From Macrocystis pyrifera (taxonomy: Eukaryota; Sar; Phaeophyceae; Laminariales; Laminariaceae): 64,000 bases of DNA. Shown here piece after piece: positions 1-12,900 of the stretch. Each line of letters starts with the position of its first letter. Position 1 is the stretch's first letter. The notes beneath the pieces were generated by a model. That model did not search any database. It saw nothing but the letters and a program-made list of their open reading frames with translations, and had not been told where the DNA came from. The stretch spans positions 10,902,563 through 10,966,562 of the forward strand of contig JASSKH010000014.1 in assembly GCA_031763025.1 (NCBI GenBank), written 5' to 3'. A program made the position numbers and the translations under genes.

Positions 1-519
1 TTTTTCGTGAACAGTAGACCAAAGTAGAAGAATGCCCGAACAGTCTTGGGTTTGGCGAATCGGAGAGAAAAAGGAAACAATCGGGGCGGGGGGGTGGTGT
101 AGTTCCAGTCGAGGAATACCTGGTTCTGGGTGGTTCACGGCAGGATCTCAGCTGCACGTATATTCAGGGCAAGCGTAGGCAGAGGCATCAGTACAGCGGT
201 GGCAACAGCAGCAGTACAGGCGCAGCAGCAGCAGGATCAGCAGTTTGAGGACCGACGGGCCGGGAGTAAAGCTATAGTACGTGGGTCTTCGATCGCAGTC
301 TCCCACCCACCCACCTGATTGCGTCATGAGCAGGGAGCTTAGAGGGGAGGGGGATGAGGGGGGGGGGGGGGTATTTGGTTGTTGAAGTTGTCTGTCAGAA
401 TGGTGGGCAGGTGAGCCGCGTACAATAGCTGGAGTAGGAGACAGCGGAGGGGGTGCAGGGGAATTGGACGAGGGGGATCCGTCACAGTTCCACCCACGTC
501 CCCAGTGGCGACACGGGCT
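1..519. other. No gene seen; low-complexity left end
   Basis: No convincing exon is visible. The stretch holds short CAG/GCA triplet tracts around 207-243 and a 14-base G run at 358-371. Open frames on both strands here are short and low in complexity. Confidence 0.5.
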
Positions 520-2300
520 ACTAATGGACATGCATTACTCGTGAAGAGTAGACCAGGCCGGGAGCACAACGTTACAACGTTGCAGCCCATACGCACCAGT
601 AGGCAACATTGTCCGTGTGTGATACCCATGTACGCTGTAGAGCTGTGGCTAGTTGTGTCATCGGAACCTGCGTCTGAAATCCGCTATCCAATTATATTTG
701 CTGCTGCTGTCTGTGATGTGTGACGGAGCCACGCTAACTCTGGACGGAAATGCAAGCACCGTTTGGATTGGACATTAATACACGCCCACCATCCTTTTAT
801 TTCCGGTGTGTTCTGTTTCTCGGCTGGAACACACACCAGACATCTACTGCAGACAGTAATTACAGTGCAAAGAACACAAGCAACGTTACAAGCTCACTCA
901 GCAGCACAGTCAGCAGCCAGAAACACCACGTGCGTGGGATGTATTGCTGTGGCTAGTAGTTGCTTCATCGGAGCCTGCGATCCGTCATCCGCGTCATCAC
1001 CCCGTCTCTGCCTTCTGGTGTCCTGTGCACGTGCGTCCGGTGTCCGCGCAACTAAAAAAAACATTACGGATCTTTCTTAATATGTTCGAATGGCCCGATG
1101 TTGAACTTGAAGGGGAGAGTTCGATCTTCGCAGAGATAACGTCTATGTTTCCGTGCTTTATTATCCATATTATTTTAGTAGTACGTACGTAACCCTGACA
1201 ACACAGCAATAAACACCAGACGGGCGCCTCTAAAAACACCATTACGGATCTCTCCTAGTATGCCCAAATGGCATGATGTTGATCTTGAAGGCGCGAGTTC
1301 GATCCTCGCAGAGATAATGTCTATGTTTCCGTACTTTATAGTCTATCTTATTTTAGTATCAAGTACGTAACCCTGACAACATAGGCAAACAGCAGACGGG
1401 CGCCTCTAAAAATACCCTTACGGATCTCTCAAAATATGGTCAAATGGCCCGATGTTGAACTTGAAGGCGCGAATTCGATCCTCGTAGAGATAATGTCTAT
1501 GTTCCAGTACTTTATAATCTATGTCATTTTAGTATTAAGTACGCAACCCTGACAACACAGTCAACAAACAGTAGACGGGCGCCGCTGCAAATAAAACTAC
1601 GGATATTTCGTAATATGATCAAATAGCCCGATGTTGAACTTGAAGGCGCGAGTTCGATCCTCGCAGAGATAATGTCTGCGTTTTTCTATTTTTTTCTATT
1701 TTTTTGTATTACGTACGTCACCCAGACAACCCAGAAAATAAACAGCAGACGGGCAGTGGAAGGTGTCTGCTACAACCAGCTGGCTTCAACGCGATGTGCG
1801 CTTGCCCCCCGCCAGCAGAGCAGGACGCAACGTGATGCGTGTGCGGTAGATTGTCTGCGCTGTATTGCTGTGCTTCCTATTCTGTAGTTGCTCTTTTATC
1901 GGACCTGGCGATCTGCAGAGCTGGGGGCTCTGCTGTTGTATGGTACATGCATCCTGCTTTAGGGACAACAACGCTGCTGCTGTTGCTGCTGCTGCAGTGC
2001 GATGTTCGTGGGCAGCCGAGTGTGGCCCAGATGATTTCCAGCCCCTTCTTCGGTGCATCCTTTTCTAGTTCTGAAATGATTATGTCACAACTGTACTGCT
2101 GTGTTTCATGTATCACGCGTGTGTACCGTGTATCACGCGTGGAGTGCTTTCAATGCGTTTTTTTTGTCGGCAGTCTTGGGGTTTTGGGTTAGAGAGGTCT
2201 TCTTCGCCGTGAGCGCCACAACAAGGACAATTATTAACATACCGATGAACATGACAGAATGTTTAACGGAATCAGCAAATAGATACACTTGAACGATTCA
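520..2300 (+). repeat. Dispersed repeat E, left copy (inverted relative to 24.0-26.1 kb)
   Basis: This ~1.8-kb block is similar along most of its length to the reverse complement of about 24,043-25,790. Matching anchors read in the same order: the acgttacaacgttgcagccc block near 570, the CACGTGCGTG block near 926, the T-arm-like array, the CTG/CTGCTG tract near 1,970-2,000, the cttcttcgccgtgagcgcca block near 2,200 and a closing block near 2,250-2,300. The copies are diverged by substitutions and small indels, so they are old. No protein is recognisable inside, so it is a non-coding or non-autonomous dispersed element of unknown class. The left copy has four units of an internal ~178-bp repeat; the right copy has one. 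Confidence 0.7.
1062..1775 (+). repeat. Tandem array of four ~178-bp units with tRNA T-arm-like motif
   Basis: Four head-to-tail units begin near 1,062, 1,240, 1,417 and 1,596, each opening with a (C)TTACGGATC-like block. Each unit carries a close match to a tRNA T-arm/B-box. In unit 2, positions 1,293-1,309 read GCGAG-TTCGATC-CTCGC, a perfect 5-bp stem with a 7-base loop. A cloverleaf acceptor stem is not visible upstream, so these are not functional tRNA genes. They look like a tRNA-derived segment amplified in tandem. A single related unit lies inverted near 25,160-25,250. Confidence 0.7.
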
Positions 2301-4149
2301 GTCAATAGTAACAGTCCACACTATTTCCATATATGCTTCGTTCCCCAAAACGCCGGTGCAACTCTAATAGGATCTACATGCCTATATGTACAGTAATATG
2401 TAGATATTTGACAATGTCGTAATGTTTTATCATCCGCATGCTGAATGGTGATGACCTTTCGCGCCACTCCTCTAGATACGTCCCGGGGAGGAACCCGCAA
2501 ACCTTTAGGACACTGCGTAGAACAGGCTTTCTCAACCAAAAGCCCCATTTCGGAGTTCAAGGGTGTTCCGGTTTGTTGTTGCTGCTTGACATGTTTGGGG
2601 TCGCAAACGTATATTATTGCGCTGCATTTTGAACACAAAATTTGCGAAATCGTCTTAGATCATGAGCTCAACGGGCATTGCGGCATCATGAGAACACGTT
2701 AAGCCGTGCCTGTTCATAGTTGTCGTCGGGTCTACATGGACCGTCGTCATCAACATCATAGCCACCCGCATAGCTTGACAGTCATTTCTCGAAGCAACAT
2801 CAATCTGCTCTTACTCTTATACTTTTTCATGCAAGCTACAACAACAGCTGGGACATGCTGAAGACCATCACGAGCACCAACATCAACAACGACGCAGCCA
2901 GGAAGCAGAGGGGCCTCAGCAAATGGCGCGAGTTTGCTCCTACTGTCTTTCCTATTTTGCTTCGCTGGAGAAGGTTTAGATTTCTTGCGAGTACGTACCA
3001 TACATACACGTTGCCTATACTCAATGTAGTACACACTTTTCGGTATGGCGCTGGACATCATACATGTAGGTCCACGATTTGTTATCGGTTGCCACCCATA
3101 TACTTGTTGTCCTAGGATCCATTGAGGGGGCAATGTACACGTATACAGCAATACATCCCTACGATTGTCCACAAAATGGCACCACTTATATAATACGTGA
3201 CAGAGTTACGACAACCATAGTCCATTGCCGTACTACCTGAACTTATTTTGCATACGTACACACATACATCCATTCACAAAGCAGAATGGCACGCCTTTCC
3301 ACTGTGGTGCTGCACGATCATCCACAGTTTCCCACTACGTTGACTTCATGCTGCTCTAGGTATTTACTTAGGGCGTGCGATGAACACACAGCAGCTAGGT
3401 TCGCGTTTTGTTTTGTAGGGTTTATCTCCTTGGCATTCATAAAGCCACGATTCGATTCCATGTTTCATCTTGCTTTTTACAGGTACTACTCTGCAGATTT
3501 ATATAGGTTCGTACGCTCGTGTATTCTATAAGTAGGCACCGGACATACGTCTCAACTTGGTCAAACGCCTGTTCACCTATCCACTGTAGATTGCTGGACA
3601 ATTGAGTGAGCATACGTACTCTCGAATTGCACGTAGTGCAACGGTAATTTCGTCTGAGTATACGCCCATCGCCTTGTTTTTTCCCTGCAAGTATACGTAC
3701 TGTTTTAGTAACTTTGTTGCCGTAGTATTAGAATCAGGGCACACCCTTGCAAGTACGGCAGAAGTTATTATACGCCATATTGTTGCACGTTATGACCCGG
3801 AGACATGCACAACCGCCATTAGCTTTAGTGACATGAATACACCCATATTACTACCGTTCTTACACGGATCTGTGAATGCCGGCACAGTTGTGTTCACTGT
3901 TTTTCATGCTGCCCCTGGCATCGCGTAGGCCTGAATATATCTGGTGTTCCATTTCGCATTTTGACTTCCTGAGTAACATATATTTCTACGCCGTGAGCAT
4001 TTCTTTAGCTACTGTCCTCCTCAGGGAAGGGTGTTAGCGTATCGACGTTGGGAGCTATACGTATCAATTTTGATGTGCAGTGACTACGCACGGATACGAG
4101 GAAGTATCTTTGTGTCGATATTCCCGAAATTGGGGCCGGGTGGATAATG
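2301..4149. other. No gene seen
   Basis: Both strands hold only short open frames without recognisable domains, splice-bounded exons or repeats. TACGTA-rich words are frequent, as elsewhere in the window. Confidence 0.4.
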
Positions 4150-4840
4150 GCTTTTAAACGTGGAAGTAGGTGAGAGCTTCCACCACCACTTCCGTGGAAG
4201 TTCTCACCACTCCTGGAAGTGGTGGAAGTGTCCATGACTCCCATGAAAGCTTCCACAACTTCCGCGGAAATATATAGGCTGGACGCTGCCGTGGAATTGT
4301 AGGTGGAAGCTTCCGTGAAATTACCTTGAAAGTGACCGTGGAAGCTTCCATACAAGGTTCCGAGGAACAGCGTGGACTTCCATTGCTCTCGCGAACTTTC
4401 ATCGATTTCAACTTACTTCCACGACCTTCAGACTGTGTCTGGATGTTTCTATTGATTCCGTGGCAGCTCCGAATGAAGAAATCGCGGAGGTACATGGGCG
4501 CTCCCATGGAAGGAAAGGAAGATTCGATGGAAGCTCCCAAAGTGCTTCCTGTGGAAAATTCCGTAGAAACCCCCCGTGCGGAATCTTCCGAGAAGCTACA
4601 TCCACTTCCACGGGCTTCCATTCACTACCATGTGCTTCAACTTGCTTCCACTTGCGTCACCTTCCTCCCACGAACTCTGATGTACTTGTACTTCCTTTCA
4701 CTCGCTTCCATGCACTTCCCGGTCCTTCCTCTAAGGTACATGCTATTTCTCACGCTTCCACACGAAAAGGGAAACATAGTGAAATTCTGCGAAAGAAAAT
4801 TCAAGGTTCCGATGAAGTGAATAGAAACGGAGGCAGCGGG
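4150..4840. repeat. GGAAGCTTCC palindrome-rich degenerate repeat cluster 1
   Basis: The segment is built from interspersed GGAAG and CTTCC words that combine into palindromes such as TGGAAGCTTCCA and CTTCCGCGGAAG, roughly every 10-25 bases. The first half mixes both orientations; the second half (about 4,590-4,760) is mostly CTTCCA/GCTTCC in one orientation. Overlapping ORFs on both strands are by-products of the repeat. A second cluster of the same composition lies at 11,610-11,970. Confidence 0.75.
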
Positions 4841-5600
4841 AAGTTCCGGCGCGGTCCCGCAAGTCTTCAGTGACCTGCGTGTTGACCCCAGTTGGCTTGT
4901 GCGCATTCCGTTGTATTTCTACTTACTTTTCCGCGACCTTCAACCTGTACTTCAACCTGGTAATACTGCAGAGACAGACAGGAAGACGCTGGTTGAAGGA
5001 ATCAGACCGTAGGGGTGCCGAGTTCGTTTTGAATGAAGACAAACTTCGGTAAAAATAAAGAAATAGTGAAAGATGTGCTTGGAAGCAATCTAGACCCTCT
5101 AGAAACAGGCTGGCCTGTCGTGACCATGGGAGTTCGTCCGGGACAAATGTGATACTTAAACCAGTTCTAAATAAATGCTGAAGTAGTGCATACGTGTAGG
5201 TGTCTTGAACAGTTGGGTTCCAAAATTAAAGTCCCCCACGACAGTATTGGGTTTTCGAAATACTGTCGAGTTGCTCCAGCGAGTAAAGTGCGATGTGGGA
5301 GTCCATCTCGACACAGACGATAAAAGTACCATGCATCGAGAGATACTTGGTGGGCGGCGGTTGTATGCATCCAAAGGGTAGAAACACTGTGGAACCCTGC
5401 ATGCCCGTCAGAACAAAGAAGTACATATGCCTGGTAGTGTTTTTTTTTTTTTTTAATCCTCCCCGGCGGATTGGTAAAACTACTTGGACTCGCCGCCGCG
5501 GGCCTACTCTCGCCTTTGATCCGCGCATGCCCGAAATAACGGAGGATACAGACCAATCGAAGCCGCAAATACAAAAAATCTGCGAAGGGGTACATTACTT
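4841..5600. other. No gene seen; poly-T tract
   Basis: A T run of about 16 bases sits near 5,440-5,455. Nothing else recognisable. Confidence 0.35.
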
Positions 5601-5705
5601 TTACGGGGATCCGTAGTTAATAGGACTTATGGGGTACATAAAAACCATTATATTTACCTATTTTTACTGACAATATTTGGTCCTATTTACCGTGGACCCC
5701 CGTAA
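5601..5705. mobile_element. MITE family M1, copy 1
   Basis: A 105-bp element starting TTACGGGGATCC and ending GGACCCCCGTAA, the inverted-repeat ends of the family that recurs ten times in this window. The interior carries the shared tttacctattttta and aatatttggtcctat words. It has no coding capacity and would need a transposase in trans. The expected TA duplication is not intact here. Confidence 0.8.
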
Positions 5706-6768
5706 AGTACAGTACAAAATATTTTGTTTGAGTGAAGACAAAGAAAACCATCAATTAATATCCAACAAACCTGAAACAAGTTCATGTTGCGGCCCGGCAC
5801 ACGTTTTGCCGCATGGTCCAGTGTGTAAATTAACTAGACATATACGTGATACAAAAACATTTGGCCAAGAAGTACGCAAACCGCCGCTTCGAATGTTTCG
5901 AACATTGTCAAGTATCGTTTTCATCTCGTCCTTTCGCCGCCTCCCGTCTTGGGCCTACCTCGACGTGCCGTTATTACCCGCCGGCACATACTTGTTTGTG
6001 ATACAGCAGTAAGAGTGTTGGTAGGAGAGTTTCTCTGTGCGTACACCTACAGCATACCTGCGCGTAGGATACGATATGATACAACGTGATGAAATACCAT
6101 TTGTGTCAATGACAAACGGCAGTAGTATAGGTAATACAACAAGAAGGGCAAATAGTTCGTATTAATAGCACACCTCCAAGAAACCACAACGAGTTTTCCT
6201 GGACTTAAACATCGGATCTGGCCAGCTGAAGGTAAGAGAGCCGTGCGTTGAACAACCCGACATAATTCACACACCGTTGTTTCCCCTGACTGAGGTATAG
6301 CTATATGTTCGAGTAGGCACCAAATATCGGAATAGTTCCTATGATTCGACAGAACCATGTACCCCCGAGACTGGAGGGTCTATGGTCATATGACTACGTC
6401 CATGCATGATACCGAGTACACCCCGACACGCTAACAGCTATGCCGACGTGGCCCCCGGCAAAGTCTAAGGGGAGTGAGCAAGGCAAGACACGAGCAGGAA
6501 ACGAAGAACTTGCTGCTGGATGGCATTTCCATCTAAAGCGAGAACATTTCAGAAACAGGTGCGAAAGACGGTTCGACTGCTCACAGCCGAACTTTACCTA
6601 TCTTTACGTATGTGTATTCTTGTGCTGCGCGGAACGTTCAACACCCAATTCCTTGTCCTTGGGACGCCCCCGAAACCCTTCCACCCGGCAACCCTACCAC
6701 GTACAGCACGAAGGCAAGGCTCACTCATTATGCCGCGGGCCGTACCCCCCCAGCCCAGCCCCCCAGCG

Positions 6769-6801
<33 letters not shown>

Positions 6802-9500
6802 CAGGCCTCAACCACTTCGCTGCCTTTGTTTCAAGCGCGAAGTCAACGCGAATCGTGAAAGAGTTTGCACGCCGCCCCCTGTCCCAAACCATGCGGAATC
6901 ACAAAGCATCCAGCATGCTTAAAGACCCTCGTCCCCGCATTGTAGATCGACCAACATTAAGCCACCCACCGCGACGCCACCACGCACACCCGCAGTCCGA
7001 TGTACGGCCTAAAGGAAAACACGTGGCCATAACACAGTCTTGTCCTAGCAGAAGTCACCTAAGAAACACGGCAACGCGCCATTGCCCAGGGTACGTCTTG
7101 GAGGAACTAAAAACATGAAAGTAAAGCCTCTTTCTAGCGTCGACTACCATTCTTTTGGGATCCAAGGAGAAAGCACAGCAGCAACCAAAGAAAAAAAACA
7201 GTCTAGTCTGCGGAATGGGGGCGAAAACACGTCAGCAGCATCCGCCCGTGCACCAAACGACTGCCAAATATGTATCTCACTCCACGCGAGCGCCTACTGC
7301 AACAACATAGTACAACGTAAGTCCACATGAGAGCATGTAGGCACCCCAAGACAACTTCTTCCATATGCGCTCAGCTCTCAACCATACGAAACGAACAAAC
7401 AGCAATCACGGTAATAGTCTCGACTCCTGCCGAAGGTGTTTGGGGCATTACATCTTCAACCCCCCTCTCCCTCCCCTATTTCTCCATCACGCACGGCCCG
7501 CCTTCAACTACCAAGCGAAACGTCAGTCAAGGATACGCCATGGAAACAAGCACAACACCCCCCTGACAGGTATGGGTGGTCAATCGTCGAATGACTGAGG
7601 CAATCAACAAATATGTAGCTTCCCCCTCCCACTCTCACAGGCCGCCATCTCCACCCACGCATGCTGAATGACAACAGCCACGTTTAAAGACTCAGATTCC
7701 TGCCTCAGTGGTTAAAGGCGTGCCAGCGTACCTACCTGCCCCGTCTCGGCGCCACTATTACTAAGGCACCGACGGGCCACGAGTCCAAGGTACGGTATTG
7801 TGGTGCGAATCAACTACACCACCCCAGCGTATACAAGGAAAACATCGTACGCAAGAATATACTGAAGCGGCAATGAAGGTTACGGCTCGGGCATAAGTAT
7901 ACAACCCCGCCCGGTGTCTTACATTTGCTTTTACGTACGCACCACATACAGTGCCAATCAAGGCTGTGACAAGAGGGTAAAACACAACACAGCCCCTCTC
8001 ACCGAAAACGACACCCGTCTACCCAATTTTCGGCACGCAAGCGCCCAAAGAGTTAACTGGGTAAACAAATTGACACGATAATACCAATTGACGACAAATT
8101 CAGCTAACGCGAAGAACTTTGTAAACATGACCCTCTAGCCGTGCCCTACGCGCAAGCACGTGGACTATATTTACGATTAACACTCTTGAAGACGCTAACA
8201 CCAGCCCAAAGCGTTGAGAGGTGTGGGTGGTTGAAATATCCCTTTGCCGTACACATACATATTATATATGTATAGGTTGGGTTAGCATCGGTTGGTGATG
8301 ACGTTTTACGACATGCCTCTTACACCATAGGTAGGCTCCGTACACAACCAGGGTGCCCTTCGTGTTTGAAGTTGTTGACGATCACCACAACTGGCCGTCG
8401 AGTTTGCTACTTTGTGCGGAGTGGAGAAGCTTAAATCAGCGCAAGGGGAACTATTGGTATGGTTATCACGTAGTGTGTATACGGTGAGGCACCCACGAGG
8501 AAGATTCTTTGTCTATCTATCGCTGTATCTTGTAGAGGCTACAACAGAAAACAAAGGGATTTATCCGCAGCAATCATCCATTTTTGAGTCTGACTCACAC
8601 GCGGTTCGTAGTATGATGCAGCTCACCCTTTATGCGACTCGCCCGACATCGCGCTGAGATTCGCGCTTAGTGCAAGCAATGACTGCCCGGTTGCCGGAAA
8701 CCCGACATGATCTGTCCCGGCAGTGTAGAGATGCGAGGGGGTATGGTCCTACGACTACGGCCACGCATGATGTATGAGTACACACCCCGGTCCTTGCCGC
8801 CACGAGACGAACGAGAACTGTCTCGAACGGATGCCAAGCCATTCAGGCGGAACAGAAGCTGTACAGGCATAGTAGGAGGCGAAAGAAAGCTGTAACACAA
8901 CTGATGTGGTCAGGCTCCATCGCTACGGCAGAGATCCACCACAGCGATTACTGATACGATTTCCGATTCAGCATCGGAACTTTCGATAAAAATATGAAAC
9001 ACAATTTTGATTATTGCCAGTAGTCGCAGTTTGAGCGGTACCAACGGGCGAAATTGAGTCAATACTCACGGTATGCCCTTAAATCACTCGAGTACAGAGA
9101 TTGTCCACAATGTATTGAATCCTGAATTTCGTTGAATTTGGATGATAACGGTATCTCGTGCCGTAAAAGTGAATACCTGCAATACAACATCCTGCAATGC
9201 TTCAATGGCCGCAGTATGTGTGTGTTGTGGTCACATTCAATCGGTATTTCTTCCCAACATCAGTACACCCAGTACCCGCCCTGGGTATGGTTTCTCAAAC
9301 GATAGTATAGAACAACGATGCACTTCAAACACAGGGAGAGCCCACAGACTATCGAACACTGACGAAACCCTGCCAGCATCTGCGGTATACGTGCTATACA
9401 GAAACGTTAATAGCTCAAAATATTCGCCCTTTCTGTTGCGCTCCACTTATTGTAAGTATTTAATTCGATGAGACTTCCTGCACCGACCGGCAGTCTCAGT
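5706..9500. other. No gene seen; C-rich segment with a 32-base poly-C run
   Basis: Positions 6,700-7,650 are strongly C-rich on the plus strand and include an uninterrupted run of 32 C at 6,769-6,800. The long proline-rich ORFs over it (6,440-7,118) come from that composition. No domain or splice-bounded exon was recognised elsewhere in the interval. Confidence 0.4.
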
Positions 9501-9569
9501 AAACCGTTTGACTCCCTTACTGACCACTTGCCCGGACTCTTTCTCCACCCAAGCTTACGATATGTAGCA

Positions 9570-9924
9570 TTACCTCCGTGCGCTGACCGGATATACTTCT
9601 GGCAACGCCGGTCGCCGCGGTAGGTCGGACACGTTGGTTCCGGCCTGCTCTATTTGCCCCTTCGCCCCCGTTACCCTGGTGGTAGACTCGGCGTTGCAAT
9701 GCGCCATTTTTTGCACCGTCTTCCAGGCACCAATCGACATGGCCTTATCCATTGGTGTTCCCAAGGGTTACTTGCTCCTCGAGTCGCCCAAACGCAGCGA
9801 CTACTTTCTTGAATTGCTGGTGCGCATCGAAAACCAAAGTGACGTCACGGACATGTGTGCGTGCAACCTCGTGGTTTGCATCATCACGACGAAGGGAACA
9901 TGAGACAAAGTCGCTAGTACGGCG
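9570..9924 (-). pseudogene. Unidentified coding fragment, probably frameshifted
   Basis: On the minus strand, after an AG at 9,925, an open frame runs from 9,924 to a stop at 9,745-9,747. It encodes a hydrophilic helical peptide with the segment FDAHQQFKKVVAAFGRLEEQ. Immediately downstream another frame (9,764-9,570) continues with similar texture (SIGAWKTVQKMAHCNAESTT), as if one frame had been broken by a small indel near 9,750. The plus strand is also open here (9,565-9,903, Cys-rich), but its composition looks like an antisense shadow. I do not recognise the family. It could be an exon remnant of a gene or transposon. Confidence 0.3.
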
Positions 9925-11609
9925 CTACAGTAGTAGTACGAGCACTAGTGTTAATATAATCGAGGATAAGCCGTGCAGACACACAACTACTGCAGCAGGA
10001 AGCTGTGAAAAAGAACCACAAACTTACAGCAGGGTGCTACAACAGGTCGCGGAGGGCACCACAGCAGTACGAATATGATTCCGTGCGATCGTAGGTACCG
10101 GCGACAAACAACGAGGTGCGATTCTTGTTGTGAAATCGCTCGTACGGCTTATCCGCAAAAAGAAAAGGGCAAGACCATGATAACACTAGTACACATGGAA
10201 AAAACGAAAACTTGACCTGCCGGCAGAACACAGAGCGTATGTCGCTGTCCCGGAGAGATGGTTGGCTCAAGCGCAATAGAGCATGAATGGCAAGACGCCC
10301 ATGCCGTAAACGTTACCGGGGTGTGCGTAGAGAAACACGACTCTAGTAGAGCGAGAACGGCACGTCGCCGCGGTGTTCACACCAGAACGCCATGGAAACC
10401 GCGGTAGGTATGAAACGCCACCACAGTAGGGGCAACCGAGTGCGCACTCGCAGTCCAGCTGCATGAACGGCAGTATCGTAGGAAAACCGGGTCTATGCTC
10501 TCAGCCCTACTCAGGTGGACAACGCTACAGACGCATGAGAAATCGCCTAACCATAGACTATATAAGCAGAAATTTATACCTGTGTAGAGTAGAACACAAC
10601 ACTTTACAATGCTGGTATAATATTATCGTCACCTTAACCGCAGATGTCATGTGATATGTCTCTAGAGCACTAATTCGACGTACGGACAATATTGTTTACG
10701 TTCAATGTGATGGACAGATATATAGGCATATATGGGAGTAGACCACCTTCCAGCAGATGTGAGAAGACGACAGAATGTAGATTGTAACATATAGAAAAAT
10801 CGCATCTGCGTGTAATGCAATAGACGCGATCGTCGAATCTATTCCGTCACTACATAAATAGACGTAGACTTCCTGCACGAAATGGGTGTATCTGACGCAC
10901 TTGAACGTCATTAGTATCCGCACCACAGAACTCTGAAATAATCCACACCCGCAATAGGAAACGCTGACACTGGTATGCTTCAAATGGCCATTATGCCCCA
11001 AGGAACATTTCAAGACAGTATGGCCCGACAAAACCTCTACATACATAAATACGCACATACCGGTACATGCATACATGCACAATATACATACAATATAAAT
11101 ATATACTACAGTAGTACTATATTTCATGTCTGGAACGACATCTTCGTTGACGCCAACAGATGCAATCAATCTTCACTCAGTCTGCAGCGGTGGGAAAACA
11201 AATCATCACTGTACTCGTTGGTTTCACCTGTTGATATTGTGTATTTTTTTTATTTTTCCATGTATTCGTTGTGAAAAAAACTAAAAACAAAATCAAACGC
11301 ACTGTCTTGCTTTGTTTGGAAAACGTTCGACATGGCGCTACATCTGGAGTGCGGTTGAAGCGGCAGCACTACCATGCCATCACTGCCATCGCTACGACTA
11401 ATATCAACCAACACCACGGGCAAGTCGAGACTACTCGCGACGAAATCAGTTACATTCGTTAGCAAAATTCGTCCGATTCTGTAGACGACGAGTTGGTTTG
11501 CGGAAATCGATAACGTACAGCTATCGATCGCAATCAATGATTCAAGACGCCAAAAAGGCCGGTCTCCCACATTATTTGTTTTAAACGAAGTATCCTTTCA
11601 TAGAATCAG
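9925..11609. other. No gene seen
   Basis: No repeat shared with the rest of the window and no convincing exon. The minus-strand ORF at 10,702-11,169 is low in complexity (TACATA-rich sequence). Confidence 0.35.
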
Positions 11610-11970
11610 GTCGCAGCAAGTGGAAATTTCCATGAAATTCGGGGGAGCAGGTGGAAGCTTCCATGGAAATAAGTTGTGGAAGTTTCCAAGAGTATGATGA
11701 AGGGAGCTTCTATAGCCAGACGCACCCACAGAAGTACGTACCATGGGGATAGTGGCAGCTTTCGTTGAAGTACTGCACGCCTTCCGCGGAGGTTTAAGTG
11801 GACGCCGCTTCCGCGGAAGAACATGGCCGCTTCCATGGAAGCAGTGGAAGTTTCCACGAAAGCTTTCGCAAATTCCGTGGAAGCTTCCATCCGCTTCTAT
11901 GGAAGTGCCGGAAGCTTCCGTGAGGTTGTGGAAGCGTCCGTTGAAGCGGTGGAAGCTTCATGGACGCTAC
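11610..11970. repeat. GGAAGCTTCC palindrome-rich degenerate repeat cluster 2
   Basis: Same composition as the cluster at 4,150-4,840: repeated TGGAAGCTTCCA, CCGGAAGCTTCCG and CTTCCGCGGAAG palindromes separated by 5-20 bases. Central GAAGCTTC words occur near 11,651, 11,878 and 11,907. No protein is supported. Confidence 0.75.
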
Positions 11971-12539
11971 CATGAGCTACTATTCTAAAAAAACAGAAAT
12001 GCATGAAATCGGATAAAGAATGCGGCGGAGACTGCAAGCGCATTAGTTCCTCTTCGCTTTTCGGCGTATTACATGCTCACTTAGCCCTGACATGGAAGTT
12101 CACAATAATGTAGGGCATCTATAAAGCTTGCCCCCATAAGTATCTTTGAGTCTTGTCAAAGGACCGGCTACCCGCGAGTACAACAGCCCGTAGGGATCAT
12201 CTATCCAGGCATAACAATAGCCGTCGACGTAAAGTCAACTAACGTTATGTTTCGCTGGGCTTGTGGAGTCTGGGTAGGCGCAGAAAGAAGTTCGACACAA
12301 TCTACGATAGAGCACATCCCCGCTTATTAGTTTCTGAATGACGGGCCCTCCTTGACCTAAATTCGTCGTACTGCTAATCTTGTTTAAAAAAATGGCGTTT
12401 TTGAATACTTGGGCCATGGGATTATTCATCGAGCTTCACTTTGATTTTTGCTGAAGTTATTTTTTAGGTGAGGTATGGAGGCCCTTAAGTTCAAGTTAGG
12501 CGTCTCAGAAAAATTAGGGTAAGCCTCTATTGTAAAACG
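11971..12539. other. No gene seen
   Basis: Nothing recognisable on either strand. Confidence 0.3.
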
Positions 12540-12900
12540 CCTCGTTCCCGGTACGGGTACTGCAGTTAATGAGACGCCACAGAAAAAGTCCCCGGTATGG
12601 TGGCACGGGGGAGAACAGAACTCCGTGAAGTTCTGGCTGCGGGCATGAGCGAGTGTCATGCAAGACCCACAGATGGTCTGGGTATTGAGGCACTGGCGTA
12701 CAGAACGCACATAAGTTCCGCGCAGGTACAACAACGTTGTGCCCGTACCCCGGGTGTTGCGACACGGCCGTGTGTCTACATAATTTACAGAGGTTCTGGG
12801 TACGGGTATGAACCTCGTACATACTTCACATAAATAAGTTCCTGGTACGATTAAGGAGGATGTTGTACAGAACTCGCAGAAGTCCCGGGTAAGGGTAATT
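12540..12900. repeat. Degenerate tandem repeat of a GTTCCGGGTACGGGTA-type unit
   Basis: The words cccggtacgggta, gaacctc/gaactcc and cagaactcgcagaagt recur every 40-100 bases. The repeat also gives the overlapping minus-strand ORF (12,426-12,968) a periodic Cys-rich look, for example the repeated phrase VPGT; I treat that ORF as a by-product. A second locus of the same family lies at 15,080-15,260, including the shared tail 'gtacccc.ggt.ttg.gacacggccgt'. Confidence 0.55.

Noticed and set aside
4150-4840. Heat-shock element array
   Set aside because: Single GAAGCTTC cores match, but the spacing between successive GAA blocks is irregular, so only a speculative note was kept.
6440-7118. Overlapping 160- and 168-codon proline-rich ORFs
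   Set aside because: They are created by the poly-C run and C-rich composition; two frames are equally 'proline-rich' and no domain is present.
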